From positions 390,100 through 454,099 of the forward strand of contig NZ_FOIR01000003.1 in assembly GCF_900111145.1 (NCBI RefSeq): a stretch of 64,000 nucleotides of DNA, given 5' to 3'. The notes beneath the pieces are model-generated. The model was not told where the DNA came from. It worked only from the letters and a program-made list of their open reading frames with translations, and searched no databases. The position numbers were made by a program, and so were the translations under genes. The DNA is from Roseivirga pacifica. Its GTDB lineage: Bacteria > Bacteroidota > Bacteroidia > Cytophagales > Cyclobacteriaceae. This document shows positions 8,110 to 16,622 of this stretch, piece after piece. The first letter of the stretch is position 1. Every line of letters begins with the position of its first letter.

Positions 8110-8320
8110 ACCACACTGGATTTTGCCTTCTTCTTAAATGTTTCCGATAATTGATAACGAATGCCAGCCCCAGGTATATTATCACTGGAGACCCAACGGT
8201 AATAAACGATGCGTAAATAAAGAAGAGTCTTATGCTCGAGGTTGATAAATTTAGCTTTTCGCCAAGCTTAGTACAAACCCCAAACGCCTGACTTTCAAAG
8301 AATCGCTGTAGTTTCTCCAT
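8102..8320 (-). CDS. PspC-domain small membrane protein
   Basis: 72 residues from the ATG at 8318-8320 (MEKLQRFFESQAFGVCTKLG). The frame is open 38 codons further upstream, but that extension lacks PspC similarity and reaches almost to the divergent lipoprotein gene, so I use the internal start. The PspC signature is present: FGVCTKLGEKL (usually GVCGGLAEYF), then SIRLFFIYASF and one hydrophobic segment (TVGSPVIIYLGLAFVI) followed by a basic tail YRKHLRRR. PspC proteins sit in the inner membrane and relate to envelope stress. A -7-like TATTTTCG lies upstream on the minus strand at 8346-8339. The second Gly of the family motif is replaced by Thr-Lys, so this is a diverged member. Confidence 0.78.
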   Translation of the reverse strand: MEKLQRFFESQAFGVCTKLGEKLNLSTSSIRLFFIYASFITVGSPVIIYLGLAFVINYRKHLRRRQNPVWFN

Positions 8321-8445
8321 TTGACATTGTGTTTCATACGAAAATACGACTAAATTCTTATTCGTAAAATCGGATTTGAGTAAAAAATTATTAAAATTGC
8401 GTCCGTCAAAAAAGGCGCAACTAGACAAAAACAATCAAAAAACTT

Positions 8446-10233
8446 ATGAAAACCCGAACTTTTAAACTGATTTTTCCTGTCATGATCATGGCTATCATGT
8501 CCTTGTCAGGCTGTGCATTGAGCCAGATGATCAAGGCATCCAAAGATCAGGGACTTACTGTGGAACCAAACCCATTGGAGGTACACGCTGACACTGTTTC
8601 TTTTGAAATGACTGCGAAACTTCCTACCAATCTTCTAAAACCAAAGAAAGTTTACACACTCAACACTTACTACCGTTACGGTACTCAAGAAGTTCAACTA
8701 AAGTCAATTGAGTTTAGAGCTGATGACTATACTGGAAATGAACAACCAACTGTAACCGAGTCTTTCTCTTTCCCTTACAACGATGCTATGCGTAGAGGGA
8801 ACATCGAAATTCAAGGTGTTGCTTCAAACCCTAAAAACGGTGCAAACAAAACATCTGACCGTTTGGCAATTGCTGAAGGCGTAATTACTACTTCTAAACT
8901 AGTAGAGCCTTCTTACGCTGCATCTTACGCAGACCACGGTTACAACGACCAAGAAGAACTTATCCCTACTAACGTAGAATTCTTCTTCGACCAAGGAAGA
9001 TCAGTATTCAAGTCTTCTGAAAAGAGCAGTGATAGAGGTGAGCGTTTCGCAGCATTCATTGCAGAGAAAAACGTTACTAGAACTGTAACTATCACTGGTA
9101 CTCACTCACCAGAAGGTAAAGAAACTTTCAACTCTGAGCTTTCTCAAGAAAGAGCTGATGCTATCGAGAAGTGGTACAGAGAGCAAATGGACAAGTACGA
9201 TTACCAAGGTATGGCTGACGAAATCAGATTTATTTTGAAGCCTATCGTTGAAGATTGGACTGACCTTAAAGCAATGCTTGCTAAGTACAACGGCATTTCT
9301 GCTAGCGAAAAATCTGAGTGGACTAGAATTATTAACGGTACAGGTTCATTCGAGCAAAAAGAGAAGCAACTTCAGAAGCTTAGCACTTACAAAAAAGTAT
9401 TCACTGACATCTACCCTCAGTTAAGAACTGCTAAAACTGAAGTACTTACAGTTAAGGAGAAAAAATCTCCAGAAGAGATTGCTACGCTTGCTTTAGCAAT
9501 TGCTAGAGGTAGCCAGCCTGCCGATGCACTTTCTGTAGAAGAGCTTGCTTACGCTGCTGCTAAAAACCCTTCTTTAGAAGAAAAGAAAATGATCTTGGAA
9601 GCTGCTGCTAAGAAAAATGACACTTGGGTAATTCATAACAACCTAGGTGCTGTACACTTAGAGCTTGCTAAGCAAACTTCAGGTAGCACGCAGAGAAACC
9701 ACGTATCTACTGCTTTGAACCACTTCAACATTTCTAACCAAAAGAAAGCTAACGTTGAAGCACAAGCTAACATGGGTATGGCCCTTGCAATGCAAAACAA
9801 CCTTTGGGGTGCACACGATGCACTTACTAAAGCTGCTGGCATGAACCCTGGCAACACAGTAAGACAGAACATTAACGGTACTAAAGGTTATGTTGAAATT
9901 AAAGTTGGTGACTATGCTGCTGCACTTAGCTCTTTGAACGGTGCTGGTAACACTACTGCTAACCAATTCAACAAAGGTTTAACTCAGTTATTGAGCAAAG
10001 ACTTCTCTAGAGCACAGTCTACACTAGAAGGTGTAATTAGCAGCGACAGAGGTTTTGTAAAAGCACACTACGCTGCTGCTGTAGCTGCTGCTCGACAAGA
10101 CAACGAGAACAAAGTAATTCAGCACCTTAAAAATGCAATCGGTGCCGATGCTTCAATGAAAGAAAAAGCTATGAACGACCTAGAATTCAGAGCTTTCACA
10201 GGCACTCAAGCCTTCATGGACTTAATGAAATAA
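8446..10233 (+). CDS. Outer membrane lipoprotein with OmpA-like region followed by TPR-like repeats
   Basis: 595 residues. A lipobox LSGC gives a lipid-modified Cys23 after a hydrophobic signal. Residues about 30-165 are beta-rich and unassigned. Residues about 172-250 resemble an OmpA peptidoglycan-binding core (PTNVEFFFDQGRS, then ITGTHSPEGKETFNSELSQERADAIEKW). Residues about 395-585 are helical and TPR-like (HNNLGAVHLELAK, EAQANMGMALAMQNNLWGAHDALTKA). In the better-known Bacteroidota protein PorE the TPRs come first and OmpA last; here the order is reversed, and the OmpA part is internal. Favoured synonymous codons recur along the gene, which suggests strong expression. A good terminator follows. 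The role is inferred as an envelope scaffold anchored to the cell wall; no named family is claimed. Confidence 0.8.
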   Translation: MKTRTFKLIFPVMIMAIMSLSGCALSQMIKASKDQGLTVEPNPLEVHADTVSFEMTAKLPTNLLKPKKVYTLNTYYRYGTQEVQLKSIEFRADDYTGNEQPTVTESFSFPYNDAMRRGNIEIQGVASNPKNGANKTSDRLAIAEGVITTSKLVEPSYAASYADHGYNDQEELIPTNVEFFFDQGRSVFKSSEKSSDRGERFAAFIAEKNVTRTVTITGTHSPEGKETFNSELSQERADAIEKWYREQMDKYDYQGMADEIRFILKPIVEDWTDLKAMLAKYNGISASEKSEWTRIINGTGSFEQKEKQLQKLSTYKKVFTDIYPQLRTAKTEVLTVKEKKSPEEIATLALAIARGSQPADALSVEELAYAAAKNPSLEEKKMILEAAAKKNDTWVIHNNLGAVHLELAKQTSGSTQRNHVSTALNHFNISNQKKANVEAQANMGMALAMQNNLWGAHDALTKAAGMNPGNTVRQNINGTKGYVEIKVGDYAAALSSLNGAGNTTANQFNKGLTQLLSKDFSRAQSTLEGVISSDRGFVKAHYAAAVAAARQDNENKVIQHLKNAIGADASMKEKAMNDLEFRAFTGTQAFMDLMK

Positions 10234-10251
10234 GAAGCACTTATATAATAT

Positions 10252-10283
10252 AAGCCCTCCCGATTTGCGAGAGGGCTTTTTTT
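10252..10283 (+). terminator. Intrinsic terminator after the OmpA/TPR lipoprotein gene
   Basis: Stem AAGCCCTC / GAGGGCTT (10252-10259 with 10271-10278) followed by a run of seven Ts ending at 10283; 18 bases past the stop codon. Good canonical form. Confidence 0.88.
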
Positions 10284-10357
10284 ATGCCTTTTGGTTAAAA
10301 TCGTTGTTGGCATTTGACCTATGAATGTTTATTTTTACGGCCGCTAAAAACAATTCG

Positions 10358-11335
10358 ATGAGAGAAATACAGTTCAGAGAAGCCCTAAGAGAAGCCATGT
10401 CGGAAGAGATGAGAAGAGATGAGAAAATCTTCTTGATGGGTGAAGAAGTAGCACAGTACAACGGTGCATATAAAGTAAGCCAAGGCATGTTAGATGAGTT
10501 CGGTGAAGAAAGAGTAATTGACACTCCTATTGCAGAACTTGGTTTTGCCGGTATTGGTGTTGGTGCTGCAATGAACGGCCTTCGTCCGATTATCGAATTC
10601 ATGACCTTCAACTTCTCTTTGGTAGCGATTGACCAGGTGATCAACTCTGCTGCTAAAATGATGTCAATGTCTGGTGGACAGTTCCCTATTCCAATGGTAT
10701 TTAGAGGTCCAACTGGTAACGCTGGTATGTTGAGCTCTCAGCACTCTCAAAACTTTGAGAACTGGTATGCGAACACTCCAGGTTTGAAAGTAGTTGTTCC
10801 TTCTAACCCATACGATGCAAAAGGACTTTTAAAGTCTTCTATTCGCGATAACGACCCTGTAATCTTTATGGAGTCTGAACTGATGTATGGGGACAAAGGC
10901 GAGGTGCCTGAAGGCGAATACTTGCTACCTATTGGCCAAGCACACATTGTAAAAGAAGGTACAGATGTAACTTTGGTTTCATTCGGTAAAATGATGAAAG
11001 TAGTAAACGAGGCTGCTGAGGAGTTGGCGAAAAACGGTGTGAGTGCCGAAGTAATCGACTTGCGTTCAGTAAGACCTTTGGACTACCCTACCATTATCGA
11101 ATCGGTTAAGAAAACAAACAGACTAGTAATTGTGGAAGAGGCTTGGCCGCTTTCTTCATTAGCTACAGATATTTCATTCAACGTACAGAAAGATGCTTTC
11201 GACTACCTTGATGCGCCAATCAGAAGAGTAAACAGTTTAGACCTGCCTCTTCCTTACGCACCAACACTTATCGAAGCCATTCTACCGAATGTAAAAAGAA
11301 CACTAGAAGCTGTAGATAGCGTAATGTATCGCTAG
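10358..11335 (+). CDS. pdhB: Pyruvate dehydrogenase E1 component, beta subunit
   Basis: 325 residues from the ATG at 10358 (MREIQFREALREAMSEEM), which is where family members start; an in-frame ATG 33 bases earlier would add an unrelated peptide. Characteristic segments are MGEEVAQYNGAYKVSQGM, DTPIAELGFAGIGVGAAM, RGPTGNAGMLSSQHSQ and EVIDLRSVRPLDYPTI. With the alpha subunit, E2 and E3 the enzyme turns pyruvate into acetyl-CoA using thiamine diphosphate. The alpha subunit gene is not in this window, so the E1 subunits are encoded apart, as is common in Bacteroidota. Kinase-like and lipoprotein genes follow on the same strand. Confidence 0.96.
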   Translation: MREIQFREALREAMSEEMRRDEKIFLMGEEVAQYNGAYKVSQGMLDEFGEERVIDTPIAELGFAGIGVGAAMNGLRPIIEFMTFNFSLVAIDQVINSAAKMMSMSGGQFPIPMVFRGPTGNAGMLSSQHSQNFENWYANTPGLKVVVPSNPYDAKGLLKSSIRDNDPVIFMESELMYGDKGEVPEGEYLLPIGQAHIVKEGTDVTLVSFGKMMKVVNEAAEELAKNGVSAEVIDLRSVRPLDYPTIIESVKKTNRLVIVEEAWPLSSLATDISFNVQKDAFDYLDAPIRRVNSLDLPLPYAPTLIEAILPNVKRTLEAVDSVMYR

Positions 11336-11361
11336 TAGCTTTTAAACCTGAGCGATTAACC

Positions 11362-11865
11362 ATGGCTAAACTTATTCTCATTGGCGGGATTAGTCGCTCG
11401 GGTAAATCTTCACTCGCACAATACCTCGCACAACACCTACCCCACGCTACCCATATCGATCAGGACGAGTTCGTACTTCCTGTCCATCAAATCCCAAAAA
11501 TCAACGATCGCACCGACTGGGAAACCCCAGAAAGTATAGATTGGCAGCAGTTGATTGCAAAGGTTAAAGAATCCCTCAATAACCATAGCTACGTTTTGCT
11601 CGAAGGCATATTTGCCTTTCAAAATGAAGCCTTGAACGATCAGGCAGACTTAAAGGTAATGCTTAAACTGCCCAAGGAAGAATTCTTAGTAAAACGTAGA
11701 AAGGAGCAGCGCTGGGGAGAAGAGCCAGAATGGTTTTTGGAGCATGTATGGAAGGCTAATTTAATCCATTGCAATCCACACCAAACCACAATTGACCTGA
11801 CCTTCAATGGCATACAACCCAATGAGTTCAGCAAGATTCAAGACAAAATCGAACTACTTCCCTAG
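11362..11865 (+). CDS. P-loop kinase of the uridine kinase / nicotinamide riboside kinase type
   Basis: 167 residues. The Walker A motif is GGISRSGKSSLA at about 8-19, followed by IDQDEF, which corresponds to the DxDD/F substrate motif of nucleoside kinases. LLEGIFAF is the Walker B region, VKRRKEQRWG the lid arginines, and LEHVWK resembles the GHVW segment of nicotinamide riboside kinases. It should phosphorylate a nucleoside or related small molecule with ATP; nicotinamide riboside is the best guess because of DWETPESIDW and HVW, but pantothenate- or uridine-type activity is possible. It starts 26 bases after pdhB and may be co-transcribed. Confidence 0.7.
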   Translation: MAKLILIGGISRSGKSSLAQYLAQHLPHATHIDQDEFVLPVHQIPKINDRTDWETPESIDWQQLIAKVKESLNNHSYVLLEGIFAFQNEALNDQADLKVMLKLPKEEFLVKRRKEQRWGEEPEWFLEHVWKANLIHCNPHQTTIDLTFNGIQPNEFSKIQDKIELLP

Positions 11866-11920
11866 TTAAAGTTTGACTTTTAGCAAATTCGAGTTAGATT
11901 AACGAAAGAATTAGTTAAAA

Positions 11921-12652
11921 GTGAAGAAACTCTTAGCCCTACTTAGCCTAATAATTATTGTTCAAGCCTGTACTCCTCCAAAAAAGGAGGAAGACAAAAT
12001 AGCAGCCCCAATTGTGGAAGAACCCGAGCGCCAACCGCGCATGGTGGTGCATGGTGATTTACCAGACCATCAGTTCCAGTTCTCCTCATTAAGACTAAAT
12101 GAACACATCAGCAATATCGACCTAAGTGCTTTTAAGCACTATGGGGAGTTCTACACCGATGATTTTACCATTTATAGGCTCGACAGACTTGACTACTTAG
12201 CCGAATCGTACTTCATAAATGATATCAACCTTTATTTTATCGACAGCCTTTTAGTGAAGATTCAGGCATATTTAATTGAGGATAAATCGAGTGAGTTTTT
12301 GGGCCGGTATGGTAAAGCAAAGATTTTTGTAAGCAACTACCGCAACAAAAAGCTACTGGAGAACGAAGAGGTTTTGGTAACCCAAAACGGTAAAAAGCGG
12401 ATTAACGAAAACTTAGATTACTACAGACTAAAATGGATTAGAGAAGACCTTGACATTGAATACTTGGTGAACAAACAAGCCGATAGCCTTAGTAATAAAG
12501 AAGCAATGCTCTTTGATGACAGTCGGCAGCAATACAAGCTCACATTCCAAACCAAAGACTTTGACCATCAAATGGCTTGGGTCAAATGGGAGTCTTACAA
12601 AGAATCTAGAGGACTAGTTGCCAAACCAGCTTCAGAATTAAGCCAAGAATAA
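11921..12652 (+). CDS. Lipoprotein of unknown function
   Basis: 243 residues, starting with GTG at 11921 (MKKLLALLSLIIIVQAC). A short hydrophobic signal ends in a lipobox-like VQAC, so Cys17 is probably lipid-modified. The rest is mostly charged, with no domain I recognise; residues 40-200 contain regular aromatic and charged strands (SNIDLSAFKHYGEFYTDDFTIYRLD) that could form a beta-sandwich. No ATG is available near the signal peptide, which supports the GTG start. The gene follows the P-loop kinase by 55 bases and ends at a strong terminator shared with ffh. Export is inferred from the signal; function unknown. Confidence 0.72.
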   Translation: MKKLLALLSLIIIVQACTPPKKEEDKIAAPIVEEPERQPRMVVHGDLPDHQFQFSSLRLNEHISNIDLSAFKHYGEFYTDDFTIYRLDRLDYLAESYFINDINLYFIDSLLVKIQAYLIEDKSSEFLGRYGKAKIFVSNYRNKKLLENEEVLVTQNGKKRINENLDYYRLKWIREDLDIEYLVNKQADSLSNKEAMLFDDSRQQYKLTFQTKDFDHQMAWVKWESYKESRGLVAKPASELSQE

Positions 12653-12657
12653 AAAAG

Positions 12658-12696
12658 AAACGTCCTTCTTAACCGGATTAAGAAGGACGTTTTTTA
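12658..12696. terminator. Strong bidirectional terminator between lipoprotein gene and ffh
   Basis: Perfect 15-base stem (12658-12672 with 12678-12692), loop of 5, flanked by an A-run and a T-run, so it works in both directions. It lies just past both stop codons. Confidence 0.9.
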
Positions 12697-12716
12697 TATG
12701 CTCTCGATAATTAATC

Positions 12717-14057
12717 TTATCTCTTTCTACCGGTCATTCCGGCCAAGTTGGCCATTGCGCGCTTGCCTCCACCCATTTTGTTCATGGCCTTCATCATTTT
12801 ACGCATATCGCTAAATTGCTTCATCAGGTTGTTTACTTGCTGAATAGAAGTACCCGAACCATCGGCAATTCGCTTTCTACGGCTACCATCAATAATTTCT
12901 GGATTAGCTCGCTCATTCAATGTCATAGAACGGATAATCGCTTCTATCGGCTTAAATGAATCATCATCGATATCAATGCCCTTCAAAGCCTTACCCATAC
13001 CAGGGATCATGCCCAACAGGTCCTTAACGTTACCCATCTTCTTAATTTGCTCAAGCTGAGATAAGAAGTCATCGAAATCGAACTTGTTTTGACGGATCTT
13101 CTTGTTCAGCTTACGCGACTCCTCCTCGTCAAAGGCCTCTTGCGCCTTCTCAACAAGAGAAACCACATCACCCATACCAAGGATTCTGTTCGCCATACGA
13201 TCTGGGTAAAAAACATCAATCGCTTCCATCTTCTCACCAGTAGAGATGAACTTGATTGGTTTTTCAACTACGGAACGAATAGAAAGGGCAGCACCACCTC
13301 GGGTATCACCATCGAGTTTGGTAAGTACTACACCGTCAAAATCTAATCTATCATTAAAGGTCTTGGCCGTATTCACAGCATCCTGACCAGTCATTGAATC
13401 TACTACAAAGAGGGTCTCCGAAGGCTTAACGGCATTCTTCAAAGACTCAATCTCTTGCATCATTTGCTCGTCTACCGCCAAACGACCTGCCGTATCGACA
13501 ATTACAATCTTCTTACCAGTAGCCTTAGCATGCTTAAGCGCATTGTTTGCAATCTCAATTGCGTTTTTGTTTTCAGGCTCAGCGTAAACATCTACGCCAA
13601 TTTGCTCACCCAAAACTTTCAACTGGTCAATCGCAGCCGGACGATAAATATCACAGGCAGTAAGCAACACCTGGCGACCTTGCGACTTGAGCATTCTTGC
13701 CAACTTACCAGAGAAGGTAGTTTTACCCGAACCCTGCAAACCGGAAATCAGAATCACTGCTGGGTCACCACCAATGTTGATATCCTTCTTCTCCCCGCCC
13801 ATTAAACGGGTAAGCTCTTCGTTGGTGATTTTAACGAATAATTGACCAGGAGAAACAGAAACCAAAACGTTTCGGCCTAAAGCTTCGTCTTTGATTTTAT
13901 CGGTTACATCTTTGGCTACCTTGTAGTTAACATCGGCATCCACCAAGGCTCTTCTAATTTCCTTAGCTGTAGTTGCAACGTTTATCTCAGTAATAGTACC
14001 CTGACCCTTCAGGGTCTTAAAGGCTTTATCTAACTTTCCGCTTAAACTTTCAAACAT
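12717..14057 (-). CDS. ffh: Signal recognition particle protein Ffh
   Basis: 446 residues from the ATG at 14055-14057 (MFESLSGKLDKAFKTLKGQG); the open frame extends further upstream, but that part crosses the promoter and is unlike Ffh. N domain at residues 1-90, then the GTPase domain with LQGSGKTTFSGKLA (G1), DIYRPAAIDQL, DTAGRLAVDEQ (G3) and TKLDGDTRGGAALS (G4 region). The Met-rich M domain at about 295-446 includes MIPGMG and QFSDMRKMMKAMNKM, which bind signal sequences and the 4.5S RNA. The protein targets nascent membrane proteins to FtsY and the Sec translocon. The promoter upstream has a perfect TAnnTTTG. Confidence 0.97.
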   Translation of the reverse strand: MFESLSGKLDKAFKTLKGQGTITEINVATTAKEIRRALVDADVNYKVAKDVTDKIKDEALGRNVLVSVSPGQLFVKITNEELTRLMGGEKKDINIGGDPAVILISGLQGSGKTTFSGKLARMLKSQGRQVLLTACDIYRPAAIDQLKVLGEQIGVDVYAEPENKNAIEIANNALKHAKATGKKIVIVDTAGRLAVDEQMMQEIESLKNAVKPSETLFVVDSMTGQDAVNTAKTFNDRLDFDGVVLTKLDGDTRGGAALSIRSVVEKPIKFISTGEKMEAIDVFYPDRMANRILGMGDVVSLVEKAQEAFDEEESRKLNKKIRQNKFDFDDFLSQLEQIKKMGNVKDLLGMIPGMGKALKGIDIDDDSFKPIEAIIRSMTLNERANPEIIDGSRRKRIADGSGTSIQQVNNLMKQFSDMRKMMKAMNKMGGGKRAMANLAGMTGRKR

Positions 14058-14081
14058 AATTGGCCTGTATATTTTGGGTTG

Positions 14082-14111
14082 CAAAAATAGCCATTTTTCT
14101 GTGCATTGAAA
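14082..14111 (-). promoter_or_regulatory. Promoter of ffh
   Basis: TATTTTTG on the minus strand (14089-14082) is a perfect -7 box; TTTC (14111-14108) lies 18 bases upstream. It sits 24 bases before the chosen ATG and supports that start. Confidence 0.6.
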
Positions 14112-14186
14112 GGAAAAAACAAGTCTTCCCTTTCTTAAGACGCACCTAATATCCATATTGGCATTTGCATTCGGAAAACCAGCTTT

Positions 14187-16619
14187 ATGAAGCCAATTCA
14201 GTTCAAAAAAGATGTTCTACCTCACTTGGTAGCCATTATTGTTTTTTTAGCCATTACTGTACTTTTCTTTCAACCAATATTTTTTGGCAACCAATCCTTA
14301 AGTCAAGGCGATATTACACAATGGAGAGCCAGTGCACAGGAACTGATTGAGTATCGCGAACAAACGGGAGAAGAAGGTTTATGGACCAACTCCATTTTTG
14401 GTGGAATGCCCGCCTACTTAATTAGCGTTAAGTGGGGAAATGAGCTGATTAAAACCACTCACGCTATTTTTGCCCTAGGCCTACCCCACCCTGTAAGAAT
14501 TATTTTTGTAGCCATGCTTTCGTTTTACATTATGCTGCTTTGCTTTAAAGTGAGGCCATATGTAGCGTTAATTGGCGCTGTAGCATTCGGTTTATCCAGT
14601 TACAACATTATCGGCCTAACGGCTGGGCACAATGCACGAATATCAGCGGTTTCGTTTATGCCATTGGTTATGGGTGGTATTCACCTTTGTTTAAACCGAA
14701 ATAAACTTTTGGGCTTTAGCCTAACCGCACTTGCATTGGCCATGCAGTTGCGTGTAAATCACCTTCAAATCACCTATTACCTTGCCTTTATCATTGGCAT
14801 TTACCTCATCTTACAGGCCATTCATGCCTATAAAAGCAATGAGTTAAAACCCTTCGCCACCAAAGCAGCTATGCTAGCATTGGCCGGAACACTTGCGGTA
14901 GGCACCTTCTTTGGTGAGTTTTATGCCACCTACGAATATGGTAAATACTCAAACAGGGGTGCTTCTGAACTTAGCCAACAAGTAGATGACGAAATGAATG
15001 CAGATGGGCTTTCACCTACCTATGCTTTCCAATATTCTAACGGCACCTGGGATCCATTTACGCTTTTTATACCTAATGCATTGGGCGGAAACGGTCCATT
15101 CCCAGCTAACAAAGCACTCGCAGAAGCCCTCACGCGCAGTCAAGTAACAGGAGCGCAACAGCAACAGTACTTAAGGGGAATTCCTACCTATTGGGGTAAG
15201 GAATCTGCCACTACTTATTATGCCGGAGCCATTATGGTTTTCCTTTTTGTAGTGGGAATTCTTTTTGTAGAAAAGCGCTATGTAATCTGGCTAGTTGCGG
15301 TAGCTGTATTGGGCATAATGTTGAGTTATGGCAGAAATATGGCATGGTTCAATAACCTAATGTTCGATTACTTTCCGGGCTACAACAAGTTCCGATCAGT
15401 AACATTTACCATTGTAATGCCAATATTCAGTATTGCCTTGCTGGGTTCCCTTGGGTTAGAAAAACTACTTCAAACCAAACTAGACAAAGCCATTCAAAAG
15501 AAGTTTTACATTGCCCTTGGCAGTACGGCAGGTCTGGCTCTTTTACTAGCCATTGGAGCCGGAATGTTCAGCTTTAGGTCGGGCTTTGATGCTCAACTAC
15601 CTGAGACGTTAATTGACGCCATTCATAGCGACAGAAAGTATATATTCAGAATGGATGCGCTTAGAGCTTTTGCCTTTATTGCTGCATTTGCTATTATGCT
15701 TTGGCTCTACCTAAATGATAAAGTTTCCAAGTTCGTTGGCTTGACTATCTTGGTGGTTATTGGCCTTGCAGATGTGCTTTTAGTTAGCAGTCGATTCATT
15801 TCTGATGCCAACTATGTCAATCAATCTCGTGCACAAAACTACGTGGCCTCGCAAGCCGATCAGTACATATTAGCCAATAAAACGGAAGGCGACCGGGTTG
15901 CGGATCTTACGCGCCAATTTTACGATGCACAATCTTCGTATTTCCACCACTTAATCAGTGGATATCATGGTGCCAGGGTAAGAAGATATCAAGAGCTAAT
16001 TGACAATGCGATTTTACCAGAAGTACAAGCTGCTACTCAACAGATTCAGCAAGGACAGAGACAACTGACCGGTATTCCAATCTTGAATATGCTGAACACC
16101 AAGTTCTTCATTATCAATCCAAATTCGCCACAAGGTGCTTTAGTAAATAATGGAGCAAATGGTTCGGCTTGGTTTGTAAATGATCTAGTTTTTGTGAACG
16201 ATGCCGATGGCGAATTCAACGAAACACAAAAGCTAACAGACACGAAAAACATCGCAGTTGTAAACAGTAATGAAGTACCAGAAAGCACAGCTACTAGTGC
16301 AAATGGCACCATCACTTTAACTGATTATCACCCAGGCTACTGGAAATACGAATCGAACAATTCAGAGGCAGGTTTTGCGGTATTCTCTGAAGTACACTAC
16401 CCTAAAGGTTTTGAGGTAACTATTGATGGAGAACCAGCAGAAATGAAACGTGCCAACTACATTTTAAGAGCACTCGAAATTCCTGCAGGCAACCATACAA
16501 TTGAGTTCAACTTTGCACCTAAGATCTACACTACGGGTACGGTGGTGATGTGGATATTTTCAATCCTTGTATTGTTGCTTTTTATTGGTAGCGTAGCAGT
16601 TAGCTTAAGAAAAAAATAA
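14187..16619 (+). CDS. YfhO-family polytopic membrane protein
   Basis: 810 residues. A first transmembrane helix follows the short basic start (LVAIIVFLAITVLFF), then a large extracytoplasmic loop with GDITQWRAS and NSIFGGMPAYLISV, many further hydrophobic helices (roughly 12 in all), a soluble region at about 560-770 and a final helix near the C-terminus (VVMWIFSILVLLLFIGSVAV). YfhO proteins are GT-C-like enzymes of the cell envelope; in Firmicutes a member is needed to glycosylate teichoic acids. The WFVNDLVFVND and HYPKGFEVTIDGEPAEM parts are typical of Bacteroidota members. Here it opens a surface-glycan gene region, is divergent from ffh and convergent with wecB only 3 bases away. A lipid-linked sugar donor is likely; the acceptor is unknown. 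Confidence 0.88.
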   Translation: MKPIQFKKDVLPHLVAIIVFLAITVLFFQPIFFGNQSLSQGDITQWRASAQELIEYREQTGEEGLWTNSIFGGMPAYLISVKWGNELIKTTHAIFALGLPHPVRIIFVAMLSFYIMLLCFKVRPYVALIGAVAFGLSSYNIIGLTAGHNARISAVSFMPLVMGGIHLCLNRNKLLGFSLTALALAMQLRVNHLQITYYLAFIIGIYLILQAIHAYKSNELKPFATKAAMLALAGTLAVGTFFGEFYATYEYGKYSNRGASELSQQVDDEMNADGLSPTYAFQYSNGTWDPFTLFIPNALGGNGPFPANKALAEALTRSQVTGAQQQQYLRGIPTYWGKESATTYYAGAIMVFLFVVGILFVEKRYVIWLVAVAVLGIMLSYGRNMAWFNNLMFDYFPGYNKFRSVTFTIVMPIFSIALLGSLGLEKLLQTKLDKAIQKKFYIALGSTAGLALLLAIGAGMFSFRSGFDAQLPETLIDAIHSDRKYIFRMDALRAFAFIAAFAIMLWLYLNDKVSKFVGLTILVVIGLADVLLVSSRFISDANYVNQSRAQNYVASQADQYILANKTEGDRVADLTRQFYDAQSSYFHHLISGYHGARVRRYQELIDNAILPEVQAATQQIQQGQRQLTGIPILNMLNTKFFIINPNSPQGALVNNGANGSAWFVNDLVFVNDADGEFNETQKLTDTKNIAVVNSNEVPESTATSANGTITLTDYHPGYWKYESNNSEAGFAVFSEVHYPKGFEVTIDGEPAEMKRANYILRALEIPAGNHTIEFNFAPKIYTTGTVVMWIFSILVLLLFIGSVAVSLRKK

Positions 16620-16622
16620 GGG

